DNA of 33,669 nucleotides from JAKPQD01 sp029572965 (GTDB lineage Bacteria > Bacteroidota > Bacteroidia > Bacteroidales > DTGW01): NCBI GenBank assembly GCA_035374585.1, contig DAOSPF010000036.1:1-33669 (forward strand), in the 5' to 3' direction. How positions within the stretch are numbered: the first letter of the stretch is position 1; every line of letters begins with the position of its first letter. A program made the position numbers and the translations under genes. The notes below the pieces were generated by a model. The model did not search any database. It saw only the letters and a program-made list of their open reading frames with translations, and was not told the DNA's origin. This document shows positions 25,165-32,805 of the stretch, piece after piece.

Positions 25165-25181
25165 TTGGCACGCTTCTTGAA
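25165..25181 (+). promoter_or_regulatory. Sigma-54 (RpoN) promoter upstream of the tonB-like gene
   Basis: TTGGCACG (25165-25172), four bases, then TTGA (25177-25180) closely match the -24/-12 consensus TTGGCACG-N4-TTGC, with GG and TTG in exact register. It points toward the tonB-like gene, whose ATG is about 100 bp beyond the predicted start of transcription. Such promoters need an enhancer-binding activator, and the site for that would lie further upstream, in or near the sufB leader. Confidence 0.65.
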
Positions 25182-25293
25182 ATTATATAAATAAAACCTG
25201 CGCAGGTATTTAAAAATTTCTTAATTAACGGGGCTTAAGCTACAATATGTAACTGAAAAGCACCAATTGTAGGACTTTTTAATACCTTAAACT

Positions 25294-26082
25294 ATGCAAA
25301 CAAATGAAAACGCTGCATTCACGAAAACAGCAATTAACTTGGATGAAATAGTTTTCGCCAACCGTAACCACGCATACGGTGCATACAATATGCGAAAAGA
25401 ATATAAGAAAAGACTTCTCATCGGTTTTATTGCCACATTCCTTATTTTTAGCGCTTCTATTGGCATTTCGATGTATAAAACATATACCAATATAATAGTT
25501 CCAAAACCTGAGATAAAACACGATGTCACTTTCGCACCCGACAAATTAGACAACCCTCTGCCTCCCCCTCCAGCCCCGGCTCCAATAATGCCAACAATTG
25601 AAAGATTTACGGCTCCCATTATTGTTGATACTACAGACGAAAATGACCTTACCCTTATAAGTATGGATGAAGCCACAGCATTGACAACCAACGATACCGA
25701 AGACTTAACTTATGTACCAGAAAATACAGTTAATACCTATACTCCAGAAATTGACGAGCCAGAAATTGGCCGTTGGGATGTCACAGAACAAGCCACATTT
25801 GAAGGTGGCGATTTAAAAACCTTTCATGCCTGGCTGCAAATGAACGTGACATACCCTCAAGAAGCAATAGAAGCAAGACTTTCTGGTAGAATTACATTGT
25901 TTTTCAGCGTCAATACAAAAGGTCAGGTCTGCGATGTAAAAGTCATCAAAGGCATACACCCCGTACTTGATCAAGAAGCGCTCCGGACAATCCTTAACTC
26001 TCCTGCATGGAAACCTGCCAAATTTAACGGAAAGCCTGTTAAACAAAACTTCACAGTACCATTAATATTCCGTATCGAATAA
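25294..26082 (+). CDS. TonB-family energy transducer
   Basis: A 262-residue inner-membrane protein. The N-terminal cytoplasmic stretch has 'LDEIVFANRNHAYGAYNMRK', common in Bacteroidota TonB proteins. A single membrane helix follows at about 43-64 ('LLIGFIATFLIFSASIGISM'). Then comes a proline-rich periplasmic spacer ('PLPPPPAPAP', about 90-100) and an acidic linker. The C-terminal TonB domain (about 180-262) has 'VTYPQEAIEARLSGRITLFF', 'DVKVIKGIHPVLDQEALRTI' and 'WKPAKFNGKPVKQNFTVPLI'. It would pass proton-motive energy to outer-membrane receptors. No ExbB/ExbD or receptor lies nearby. A sigma-54 promoter and a terminator make it a single-gene transcript. Confidence 0.92.
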   Translation: MQTNENAAFTKTAINLDEIVFANRNHAYGAYNMRKEYKKRLLIGFIATFLIFSASIGISMYKTYTNIIVPKPEIKHDVTFAPDKLDNPLPPPPAPAPIMPTIERFTAPIIVDTTDENDLTLISMDEATALTTNDTEDLTYVPENTVNTYTPEIDEPEIGRWDVTEQATFEGGDLKTFHAWLQMNVTYPQEAIEARLSGRITLFFSVNTKGQVCDVKVIKGIHPVLDQEALRTILNSPAWKPAKFNGKPVKQNFTVPLIFRIE

Positions 26083-26105
26083 ATAACAGCACATTCAACT
26101 ATTCC

Positions 26106-26132
26106 AAAACCCTGCCCAAAAGCAGGGTTTTA
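26106..26132 (+). terminator. Terminator of the tonB-like gene
   Basis: aaaaccctgc (26106-26115) pairs with gcagggtttt (26122-26131) as a 10-bp stem with a 6-nt loop; a T-rich tail follows. It lies 24 bp after the stop codon. Confidence 0.8.
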
Positions 26133-26284
26133 TTCTGTATAAACATTACTAAATATAACGCCTAACAATAAAGATTTTTCAGTTGTTAATATTGTAATAT
26201 CTTTATTATAAAACCATTACCAATAAATCAAATACTAAAAACCGCAATTCTATTATATATTTTATAAAAATTTTTATATATAAT

Positions 26285-26315
26285 TTTGAAATTCAAGATA
26301 AAGCGTATATGTTTG
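26285..26315 (+). promoter_or_regulatory. Promoter of the merR-nif3-zinc-ribbon operon
   Basis: A TTTG at 26285-26288, a 19-nt spacer and TATGTTTG (26308-26315) give a full match to the phylum's promoter pattern. The predicted leader is about 70 nt. The DNA between the terminator at 26132 and this site is very AT-rich and shows no gene. Confidence 0.65.
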
Positions 26316-26393
26316 TAGTTAAATAATTGAAGTAAAAACATTTTCAACATCAGACAACCAATAACTTAACACTATTCAGACATTTCACTTATT

Positions 26394-26729
26394 ATGCCAT
26401 ACAAAGAAAAAAAAATAGAAAAAGTATATTACACCATAGGAGAAGTGGCAGAAATGTTTGGCGTAAATACTTCTCTGATCCGTTTTTGGGAAAAAGAATT
26501 TGATGTCATCAAACCTAAAAAAAACAAAAAAGGCAACCGCTTATTTACCAAAAAAGACATTGACAATTTTCACACCATTTACCATCTTGTTAAAGAAAGG
26601 GGAATGACACTAAAAGGCGCCCAAAAAAAGATGAAAGAAAATAAAGAAGATACCGAAAACAATTTTGAAATAATAAAAACCCTGAAAGCCATTCGCGAAA
26701 TGTTAGTCGAAATACGCGAAAATATGTAA
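26394..26729 (+). CDS. MerR-family transcriptional regulator (short)
   Basis: A 111-residue DNA-binding protein. Residues 12-80 form a MerR-type winged helix: 'YYTIGEVAEMFGVNTSLIRF', 'WEKEFDVIKPKKNKKGNRLF', 'TKKDIDNFHTIYHLVKERGM' and 'LKGAQKKM'. A short C-terminal helix (about 85-111) probably mediates dimerisation. There is no effector-binding domain and no cysteine cluster for metal sensing, so it is not a classic metal or redox MerR. This short form next to nif3 is common in Bacteroidota. It starts an operon and ends 2 bp before nif3. It may control its own operon. Confidence 0.87.
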   Translation: MPYKEKKIEKVYYTIGEVAEMFGVNTSLIRFWEKEFDVIKPKKNKKGNRLFTKKDIDNFHTIYHLVKERGMTLKGAQKKMKENKEDTENNFEIIKTLKAIREMLVEIRENM

Positions 26730-26731
26730 AT

Positions 26732-27823
26732 ATGCAAATCAAAGAAATTTTAACAACCCTGGAAGATTTTGCCCCACTTGCTTTTCAAGAACCTTATGAC
26801 AACTCAGGCCTTTGCATTGGCAACCCCAACAAAGAAGTCAAAGCCCTTCTGCTTACCATCGATATTACCGAAGATGTCATTGATGAAGCCATAAAACTTG
26901 GATGCAACCTGATAATTTCTCATCATCCCCTTATTTTCAGCGGTATAAAAAGCCTTACCGGACAAAACTGCATTGAACGCTGTATTATCTATGCCATTAA
27001 AAATGACATAGCTATATATTCAGCCCATACCAACTTAGATATAGCCCCAATGGGGGTTAGTTACATGATGGCCCAAAAACTTGGCCTGAAAAACATCAAA
27101 ATCTTGTCGCCGTTAGAAAATAAGCTTCTCAAATTGGTCTCTTTTGTTCCTTTTGAACATGCCGAAAAAGTCAGAGAAGCAATATTTGAAGCCGGCGCAG
27201 GGCACATAGGCAACTATGACAGGTGCAGTTACAACCTTGAAGGCAACGGAACCTTCAGAGGTAATGAAAACTCAAATCCTTTTGTTGGCATTAGTGGCCA
27301 AGACCATACAGAACCCGAAATAAGAATAGAGACTATACTTCCTGCCCATATAAAAAATAAAGTTTTAAAAGCATTACTTAATGCTCACCCTTACGAAGAA
27401 CCAGCCTACGATATATATCCGTTATTAAACACATTTGAAAAAGCAGGTTTGGGAGCTATTGGCAAAATAGAGCCTGTCGAAGAAAAAGTATTTCTGAAAA
27501 AAATTAAAGAAGTATTTAATGTAACCATAGTTAGACATACACCTTTGCAAAATAAAAAAATTGAAACCGTTGCCCTTTGTGGCGGAAGTGGCAGCAATTT
27601 GCTCAAAAATGCCATAAAAGAACAAGCTGACATTTTCATAAGCAGTGACTTCAAATATCATCAATTTTTCGATCACGAAAAGAAAATACTCATTGCTGAT
27701 ATTGGGCACTTTGAGAGTGAACAATTCACAAAAGAAATTTTTTATCAAATAATAAAGAAAAAATTTGCTAATTTTGCAGTTCATTTTTCGAGCATTAATA
27801 CAAATCCAATAAATTACTATTAA
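26732..27823 (+). CDS. Nif3-like dinuclear metal centre protein (YqfO type)
   Basis: A 363-residue protein of the Nif3/DUF34 family. The first half has the metal ligands in 'LIISHHPLIFSG' and 'AIYSAHTNLD', and the last part has 'DIGHFESEQFTKE', supplying the final His/Glu ligands. A middle insertion (about 125-235, 'VSFVPFEHAEKVREAIFEAG ...') is the PII/CutA-like domain present in longer YqfO-type members. The family is annotated as GTP cyclohydrolase 1 type 2, but its physiological role is unsettled. It starts 2 bp after the merR stop and ends 4 bp before the zinc-ribbon gene. The pairing with that gene is conserved, which hints at a shared function. Confidence 0.9.
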   Translation: MQIKEILTTLEDFAPLAFQEPYDNSGLCIGNPNKEVKALLLTIDITEDVIDEAIKLGCNLIISHHPLIFSGIKSLTGQNCIERCIIYAIKNDIAIYSAHTNLDIAPMGVSYMMAQKLGLKNIKILSPLENKLLKLVSFVPFEHAEKVREAIFEAGAGHIGNYDRCSYNLEGNGTFRGNENSNPFVGISGQDHTEPEIRIETILPAHIKNKVLKALLNAHPYEEPAYDIYPLLNTFEKAGLGAIGKIEPVEEKVFLKKIKEVFNVTIVRHTPLQNKKIETVALCGGSGSNLLKNAIKEQADIFISSDFKYHQFFDHEKKILIADIGHFESEQFTKEIFYQIIKKKFANFAVHFSSINTNPINYY

Positions 27824-27827
27824 GTTT

Positions 27828-28580
27828 ATGGCACATACAGAAAGCGAAATTTCAATAGAAGAAAAACTAAGGGCTCTTTACGAACTGCAACGTGTTGACA
27901 GCGAAATTGACAAAATCAAAATTTTGCGTGGTGAGCTTCCTCTTGAAGTGCAAGATTTGGAAGACGAAATAGCAGGATTAGACACCCGTTTACAAAACCT
28001 CGAAGAAGAAGTAAAAAATCTCGATGTAGCCATTTCAACCAAAAAGAACGAAATAGTAAACGCCAATGCCCTTATTAAAAGATACAAAGAACAACAAGAA
28101 AATGTAAGGAACAATCGCGAATTCGATTCTCTTTCAAAAGAAATTGAATTTCAAACCCTCGAAATTGAACTATGCGAAAAACGCATCCGCGAATTTACAG
28201 CCCAAATAAAGAACAAAAAAGAAATCATCGAAAGCTCATCAGCTACTCTTAAAGAACGCAATAACGATCTTAAAAACAAGAAAAAAGAACTTGAAGAAAT
28301 TATTGCTGACACCCAAAAAGAAGAAGAAGCTCTTTTAAAAAAATCAAAAGAAATTGAAAAACTTATCGAAGCCCGGCTGATGAATGCATACAAAAGAATA
28401 AGGAGCAATGCGCGCAACGGGCTTGCCGTGGTATCTGTAGAACGCGATGCTTGTGGTGGTTGTTTCAACAAAATTCCACCTCAAAGACAAATGGAAATCA
28501 AAGCTCACAAAAAAATCATTGTATGTGAATATTGTGGGCGCATCCTTGTTGATAAAAATTATTTTGAAAGTCAAAACTAA
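27828..28580 (+). CDS. Coiled-coil protein with C4 zinc ribbon (zf-RING_7 type)
   Basis: A 250-residue protein. Residues 10-185 are almost entirely charged heptads ('RLQNLEEEVKNLDVAISTKK', 'KEIEFQTLEIELCEKRIREF'), predicting a long antiparallel coiled-coil hairpin. The C-terminal C4 zinc ribbon is 'CGGCFNKIPPQ...IVCEYCGR' with two CxxC pairs. The layout matches the zf-RING_7/DUF164 family, whose structure resembles nucleic-acid-binding hairpin proteins; its role is unclear. It is the last gene of the merR-nif3 operon and has a strong terminator 20 bp downstream. Confidence 0.9.
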   Translation: MAHTESEISIEEKLRALYELQRVDSEIDKIKILRGELPLEVQDLEDEIAGLDTRLQNLEEEVKNLDVAISTKKNEIVNANALIKRYKEQQENVRNNREFDSLSKEIEFQTLEIELCEKRIREFTAQIKNKKEIIESSSATLKERNNDLKNKKKELEEIIADTQKEEEALLKKSKEIEKLIEARLMNAYKRIRSNARNGLAVVSVERDACGGCFNKIPPQRQMEIKAHKKIIVCEYCGRILVDKNYFESQN

Positions 28581-28600
28581 CAACTATTGATTTAAACAAT

Positions 28601-28637
28601 AAAAAAACCGGGAAGAAATTATTTTCCCGGTTTTTTT
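28601..28637. terminator. Strong (bidirectional) terminator
   Basis: The arms aaaaaaaccgggaa and ttcccggttttttt pair perfectly around a 9-nt AT-rich loop. The A- and T-runs on both sides allow function in either direction; only the + strand operon ends here. Confidence 0.9.
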
Positions 28638-28803
28638 ATGCCCCAGAAACAAAAAAACATATCCCACTTTTTCTCAATGTTCATATTTTCAGTTTTTTAG
28701 CAACTAAAATTGACAGAAATAACAAGAAATTCCAACAACATTTTTTTTGTTATTTTATAAACAAAAAGTTCTGTGAAAATTATAACAATACAAATACATT
28801 TTT

Positions 28804-28811
28804 TACTTTTG
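28804..28811 (+). promoter_or_regulatory. mdh: -7 element of the mdh promoter
   Basis: TACTTTTG matches TAnnTTTG 77 bp before the mdh ATG. No TTG is present at the usual distance upstream, so the promoter call is tentative. Confidence 0.45.
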
Positions 28812-28836
28812 CATAAGTTTAATCATTAGGTTAGTG

Positions 28837-28863
28837 AACTCATTCAAAACAACTGAATGAGTT
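28837..28863 (+). promoter_or_regulatory. Perfect 10-bp hairpin in the mdh leader
   Basis: aactcattca (28837-28846) and tgaatgagtt (28854-28863) are exact reverse complements with a 7-nt loop. The hairpin lies between the predicted start of transcription and the mdh ATG (25 bp downstream of the hairpin). No T-run follows, so it is not a terminator. It could be an operator or an mRNA stabiliser. Confidence 0.5.
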
Positions 28864-28888
28864 GAAAATAAAGATAATAATAATAAAT

Positions 28889-29824
28889 ATGAAAGTAACA
28901 GTAGTTGGTGCAGGAAACGTTGGGGCTACAGTAGCCCAGTGCATTGCAGAAAAAGAATTAGTAAATGAAATTATTTTACTTGACATCAAAGAAGGGTTAT
29001 CAGAAGGCAAAGCTCTTGATTTGTGGCAAACAGCCCCGGTTAATTACTACGACTCAAGAATTAAAGGTGTAACAAACGACTACAAAAGTACAGAAAATTC
29101 TGAAGTCATTGTTATCACCTCAGGTGTACCTCGTAAACCAGGGATGAGCCGCGACGATTTAATTTCAATCAATGCTAATATTGTAAAATCTGTTGCAGAA
29201 AATGCCATCAAATACTCTCCCAATGCTAAAATTATTGTAGTGTCAAACCCTTTAGATGTAATGACCTATGTAGCATACCTTGCTGCTAAAACTTCGCCAG
29301 AAAAAGTTTTAGGCATGGCCGGGATTCTTGATACCGCAAGATATCGTGCATTCTTAGCAGATGAACTAAAATGCAACCCTAAAGATATCCAGGCTTTATT
29401 ACTTGGCGGACATGGCGACACTATGGTCCCTCTCCCAAGATATACAACAGTTTCAGGTATCCCTGTAACTCAACTTATTGAAAAGGAAAAACTTGATGCT
29501 ATAATCAAACGTACACAAAACGGAGGTGGCGAAATTGTAAGTTTACTCGGCACTTCTGCTTGGTATGCCCCAGGGGCATCAGCTGCTCAAATGGTAGAAG
29601 CAATCATTCGCAACCAAAACAGGATTTTCCCTTGCTGTGTTAAACTTGATGGTCAATATGGCTACAAAAATGTATTTGTAGGCGTACCTGTTAAAGTTGG
29701 CAAAAACGGTGTTGAACAAATTATTGAAATTGAGCTTAACGCCGAAGAAAAAGCTTCTTTTGACAACTCTGTTTCTGCAGTAAAAACATTGATGGATGTT
29801 CTTGACAATATGAAACTTTTCTAA
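28889..29824 (+). CDS. mdh: Malate dehydrogenase
   Basis: A 311-residue NAD-dependent dehydrogenase of the LDH-like MDH group, interconverting malate and oxaloacetate in the TCA cycle. The Rossmann motif is 'VVGAGNVGATVAQ'. The substrate loop is 'SGVPRKPGMSRDDL', where the Arg after 'GVP' selects dicarboxylates. Further blocks are 'VVSNPLDVMTYVA', 'MAGILDTARYRAFLA' and the catalytic His in 'LLGGHGDTMVPLPRYTTV'. The length is exactly as expected. The frame is open to a TTG at 28862, but that start lies within the leader hairpin. The ATG at 28889 places the Rossmann strand directly at the N-terminus and is preferred. Confidence 0.96.
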   Translation: MKVTVVGAGNVGATVAQCIAEKELVNEIILLDIKEGLSEGKALDLWQTAPVNYYDSRIKGVTNDYKSTENSEVIVITSGVPRKPGMSRDDLISINANIVKSVAENAIKYSPNAKIIVVSNPLDVMTYVAYLAAKTSPEKVLGMAGILDTARYRAFLADELKCNPKDIQALLLGGHGDTMVPLPRYTTVSGIPVTQLIEKEKLDAIIKRTQNGGGEIVSLLGTSAWYAPGASAAQMVEAIIRNQNRIFPCCVKLDGQYGYKNVFVGVPVKVGKNGVEQIIEIELNAEEKASFDNSVSAVKTLMDVLDNMKLF

Positions 29825-29842
29825 AAAAGGCTTACTTGAAAT

Positions 29843-29876
29843 AAAAAAGGCTGCACAGTTGTGTAGCCTTTTTTTT
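29843..29876. terminator. Bidirectional terminator between mdh and tRNA-Ser
   Basis: aaaaggctgcac pairs with gtgtagcctttt around a 4-nt loop with one mismatch. A- and T-runs flank both sides, so it can end mdh on the + strand and tRNA-Ser on the - strand. Confidence 0.8.
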
Positions 29877-29877
29877 G

Positions 29878-29964
29878 CGGAAAGAGAGGGATTCGAACCC
29901 TCGGTACAGTTGCCCGCACAACGGTTTTCGAGACCGTCCCGATCGACCACTCCGGCATCTTTCC
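29878..29964 (-). tRNA. tRNA-Ser (anticodon CGA)
   Basis: An 87-nt class II tRNA on the minus strand. The acceptor stem is GGAAAGA/TCTTTCC with discriminator G. The anticodon arm is ACGGT-CTCGAAA-ACCGT, giving anticodon CGA, which reads UCG. The long variable arm and the T-loop GGTTCGAATCC fit tRNA-Ser. The 3' CCA is not encoded. Confidence 0.95.
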
Positions 29965-29975
29965 TTAAACGGCTG

Positions 29976-29983
29976 CAAATTTA
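29976..29983 (-). promoter_or_regulatory. -7 element of the tRNA-Ser promoter
   Basis: TAAATTTG on the minus strand matches TAnnTTTG, 11 bp upstream of the mature tRNA. A matching -33 TTG is not seen, so confidence is moderate. Confidence 0.45.
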
Positions 29984-30019
29984 GGATTAAAATTTAATAT
30001 TTGACACTTTACATTGGGC

Positions 30020-30055
30020 AAAAAAAAAGAGCTGCCCTTTTTAGAACAGCTCTTT
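30020..30055 (-). terminator. Terminator of glnN
   Basis: On the minus strand an aaagagctg / cagctcttt stem with a short A-rich loop is followed by a run of eight or more T. It lies just after the glnN stop. Confidence 0.75.
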
Positions 30056-30065
30056 GATTGATTTG

Positions 30066-32255
30066 CTATCGGATAAATAATAATTCTCTATATTTTGGCA
30101 AAGGCCATTTTTCGTTGTCAACTATAAGTTCAAGTTTATCAATATGATACCTGATTTCTTCAAAGAATGGGACAACTTTTTCATAATAAGCCATGGCCAT
30201 CTCATTAACATCTTCAATCTTATTAGCCACTTTACGCGCTTCAATCATTTCACTAACCTTGCTCTTAATTGTCGAAATATGTCCATTCACTTCCTTAACC
30301 AGCTCTATACGCTTTGCAGAAAGCTCTTTAAATTCTTTCTCGCTGAAGATGTCTTTCATAGCTTTAATATTCTCAATTAAAGATGTTTGATAATCTACAG
30401 CAACAGGAACTATATGATTCATAGCCAAATCACCCAACACACGAGATTCTATCTGGATTTTCTTCATATAAATTTCCTGACGGATTTCAGCCCTTGCTTC
30501 AAGCTCTTTGTGCGAATAAACTTTTGTCTCACCAAATAATCTTGCAGCTTTTGGAGATGCCCAAACTTTATTCAAAACAGGTACAGCACCTTCGGTATTC
30601 AACCCTCTTCTCTTGGCTTCTTTTTTCCATTCTTCACTATAACCATTACCATCAAAACGAATTGCTTTTGACTCACTAATGTAACGGGCCAAAATCTGAA
30701 GGATTGCATCATCTTTCTTGATTCCTTTTTTAATAAGAGCATCAACATCTTTCTTAAATATAGTAAGCTGTTGAGCAACAGCAGCATTCAAAGCTGTCAT
30801 GGCTGGAGCACAGTTTGCTGAAGAACCTACAGCTCGGAATTCAAAACGGTTTCCGGTAAATGCAAATGGCGAAGTACGGTTACGGTCTGTATTGTCAAGC
30901 AAAATTTCTGGAATACGACCTATGTCAAGTTTGAGAGCAGTTTTATCATCCGCACTTAATTTTGAACCTGTAACTTTTTGTTCAATTTCATCAAGCATTT
31001 TAGAGATTTGTTCTCCCAAGAAAGCCGAAACAATGGCAGGAGGAGCTTCATTTGCACCCAGACGGTGGGCATTTCCTGCCGAAACAATAGAAGCTTTAAG
31101 AATATCGTCATTGTTGTGAACTGCTTTCAATACATTAACACAGAAGGTCAAAAACAATAAGTTCCCTTTAGGGTTTTTCGATGGCGAAAGCAAATTAACC
31201 CCTGTATCTGTCCCTAATGACCAGTTGTTGTGCTTCCCTGAACCGTTAACTCCTTTGAATGGTTTTTCATGCAAAAGTACTTGAAAATGATGCTTTTTAG
31301 CAACCCTGCGCATAATGCTCATTATTAACAAGTTGTGGTCAACTGCAAGGTTGCACTCTTCATAAACAGGAGCTATTTCAAATTGGTTTGGAGCAACTTC
31401 ATTGTGGCGGGTTTTTGCCGGAATACCAAGTTTCCAGGCTTCATATTCAAGCTCTTGCATAAATGCTAAAACCCGCTCAGGAATTGAACCAAAATATTGG
31501 TCTTCTAACTGTTGGTTCTTGGCAGAATCATGTCCCATCAATGTACGCTCAGTAAGCATCAAATCAGGACGTGCTAAATATAAAGATTGGTCAATCAAAA
31601 AATATTCTTGTTCCCAACCTAAAAATGAATATACTTTCTGAACATCTTTATCAAAGTATTGGCAAACAGCAACAGCTGCCTGATCTACTGCATGTAAAGC
31701 CTTAAGAAGCGGTGCTTTATTGTCAAGCATCTCACCGGTATAAGACAAAAAGATAGTAGGAATACAAAGTGTCTGGTCTAAAATAAATGCTGGCGATGAT
31801 AGATCCCATGCAGTATAACCACGGGCTTCAAAAGTGCTACGAATACCTCCGCTTGGGAAACTCGAAGCATCAGGCTCCTGCTGAACAAGCAATTTCCCGG
31901 TGAAACTTTCTATTACGCTTCCATTCCCGGCTGGCTCTGCAAATGCATCATGTTTTTCAGCTGTCCCTTCAGTAAGTGGATGAAACCAGTGTGTATAATG
32001 AGTAGCTCCCATTTCCAAAGCCCAAGCCTTCATACCCGCCGCAACCTGATCTGCCATTTTGCGATCAATACAAATGCCTTTGTCTATAGCAAGTTCTACT
32101 GCCTGATATGCCTCTTTTGAAAGGTACTTTTTCATTTTAGGTTTATCAAACACATACATGCCAAAATATTCTGAAGCTTTTGTTGCAGGAGCTTTAACCT
32201 CTACAGGTTTACGATTAAATACCTGTTCTAATGCTTTAAACCGAAGATGTGCCAT
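30066..32255 (-). CDS. glnN: Glutamine synthetase type III (GlnN)
   Basis: A 729-residue enzyme that makes glutamine from glutamate, ammonia and ATP. The size and motif order are those of GSIII, the form typical of Bacteroides and relatives. The N-terminal GSIII domain has 'YFGMYVFDKPKMKKYLSKEA'. The catalytic part has 'THYTHWFHPLTEGTAEKHDA', 'GWEQEYFLIDQ', 'KTRHNEVAPNQFEIAPVYEE', 'GVNGSGKHNNWSLGTDTGVN', 'GNAHRLGANEAPPAI' and 'DRNRTSPFAFTGNRFEFRAV'. The C-terminal helical region contains 'RFDGNGYSEEWKKEAKRRGL'. It is a single-gene transcript bounded by its own terminator and a long AT-rich upstream region. Nitrogen-dependent control is likely. Confidence 0.97.
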   Translation of the reverse strand: MAHLRFKALEQVFNRKPVEVKAPATKASEYFGMYVFDKPKMKKYLSKEAYQAVELAIDKGICIDRKMADQVAAGMKAWALEMGATHYTHWFHPLTEGTAEKHDAFAEPAGNGSVIESFTGKLLVQQEPDASSFPSGGIRSTFEARGYTAWDLSSPAFILDQTLCIPTIFLSYTGEMLDNKAPLLKALHAVDQAAVAVCQYFDKDVQKVYSFLGWEQEYFLIDQSLYLARPDLMLTERTLMGHDSAKNQQLEDQYFGSIPERVLAFMQELEYEAWKLGIPAKTRHNEVAPNQFEIAPVYEECNLAVDHNLLIMSIMRRVAKKHHFQVLLHEKPFKGVNGSGKHNNWSLGTDTGVNLLSPSKNPKGNLLFLTFCVNVLKAVHNNDDILKASIVSAGNAHRLGANEAPPAIVSAFLGEQISKMLDEIEQKVTGSKLSADDKTALKLDIGRIPEILLDNTDRNRTSPFAFTGNRFEFRAVGSSANCAPAMTALNAAVAQQLTIFKKDVDALIKKGIKKDDAILQILARYISESKAIRFDGNGYSEEWKKEAKRRGLNTEGAVPVLNKVWASPKAARLFGETKVYSHKELEARAEIRQEIYMKKIQIESRVLGDLAMNHIVPVAVDYQTSLIENIKAMKDIFSEKEFKELSAKRIELVKEVNGHISTIKSKVSEMIEARKVANKIEDVNEMAMAYYEKVVPFFEEIRYHIDKLELIVDNEKWPLPKYRELLFIR

Positions 32256-32297
32256 AACAATTGATTTAAAATTTGTTTAAAATTGGATTTTATGGTA

Positions 32298-32305
32298 CAA
32301 AAATA
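32298..32305 (-). promoter_or_regulatory. glnN: -7 element of the glnN promoter
   Basis: TATTTTTG on the minus strand matches TAnnTTTG about 43 bp upstream of the glnN ATG. No classic -33 motif is seen at the right distance; that place is taken by a direct repeat. Confidence 0.4.
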
Positions 32306-32307
32306 CT

Positions 32308-32341
32308 ATTTTTTTATAATTATCACCATTTTTTTATAATT
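32308..32341. repeat. Direct repeat upstream of glnN
   Basis: atttttttataatt occurs at 32308-32321 and again at 32328-32341, a 20-bp period (about two helical turns), just upstream of the glnN -7 element. It may be a regulator site, but the DNA here is extremely AT-rich. The rest of the gap (32342-32774) shows no gene, RNA or repeat. Confidence 0.35.
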
Positions 32342-32774
32342 TATTTGATTTTTATTTTATTTTTTTAACCTATTTAATAGTATTAGTTTCATTTTTTAAC
32401 ATATTGGCAGTTTTTAATAAAGTATTAATAAATTTTTATTAAATATAATTATTCGCAATATCAAGTCGTACTCAGGCTCAACACTTGCAAACGATTACTT
32501 ATTACTCAATTAGTCCATTCAAAAATTTCCAAAATCTCAACAAATCTAATATGCTTACAAGCTGAATTTGAATAGAAAAGAACAAAATAATATTAATCAT
32601 TACCATATATATACATCATTTTAAAAACATAAATATTTTGAAAAGACAAATAAAAATTATAAAGTTTATTATCAAATTGGCCAAACAATTATTACTTCAA
32701 CCCATTTTTTTGTAAAAAAATAAACCAAAAACCAATAATAATTAAATTGCTAATGGCATCCGCATAACATTTTT

Positions 32775-32782
32775 TATCTTTG
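32775..32782 (+). promoter_or_regulatory. -7 element of the prephenate dehydrogenase promoter
   Basis: TATCTTTG matches TAnnTTTG 23 bp before the GTG start. The nearest TTG (32747-32749) is 25 nt upstream, longer than usual. Confidence 0.4.
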
Positions 32783-32805
32783 TTGCTTATAAATATACAA
32801 TAAAC

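Noticed and set aside
29579..29950. A minus-strand open frame across tRNA-Ser and the end of mdh
   Set aside because: It overlaps both a tRNA and a conserved coding sequence and shows no protein family features.
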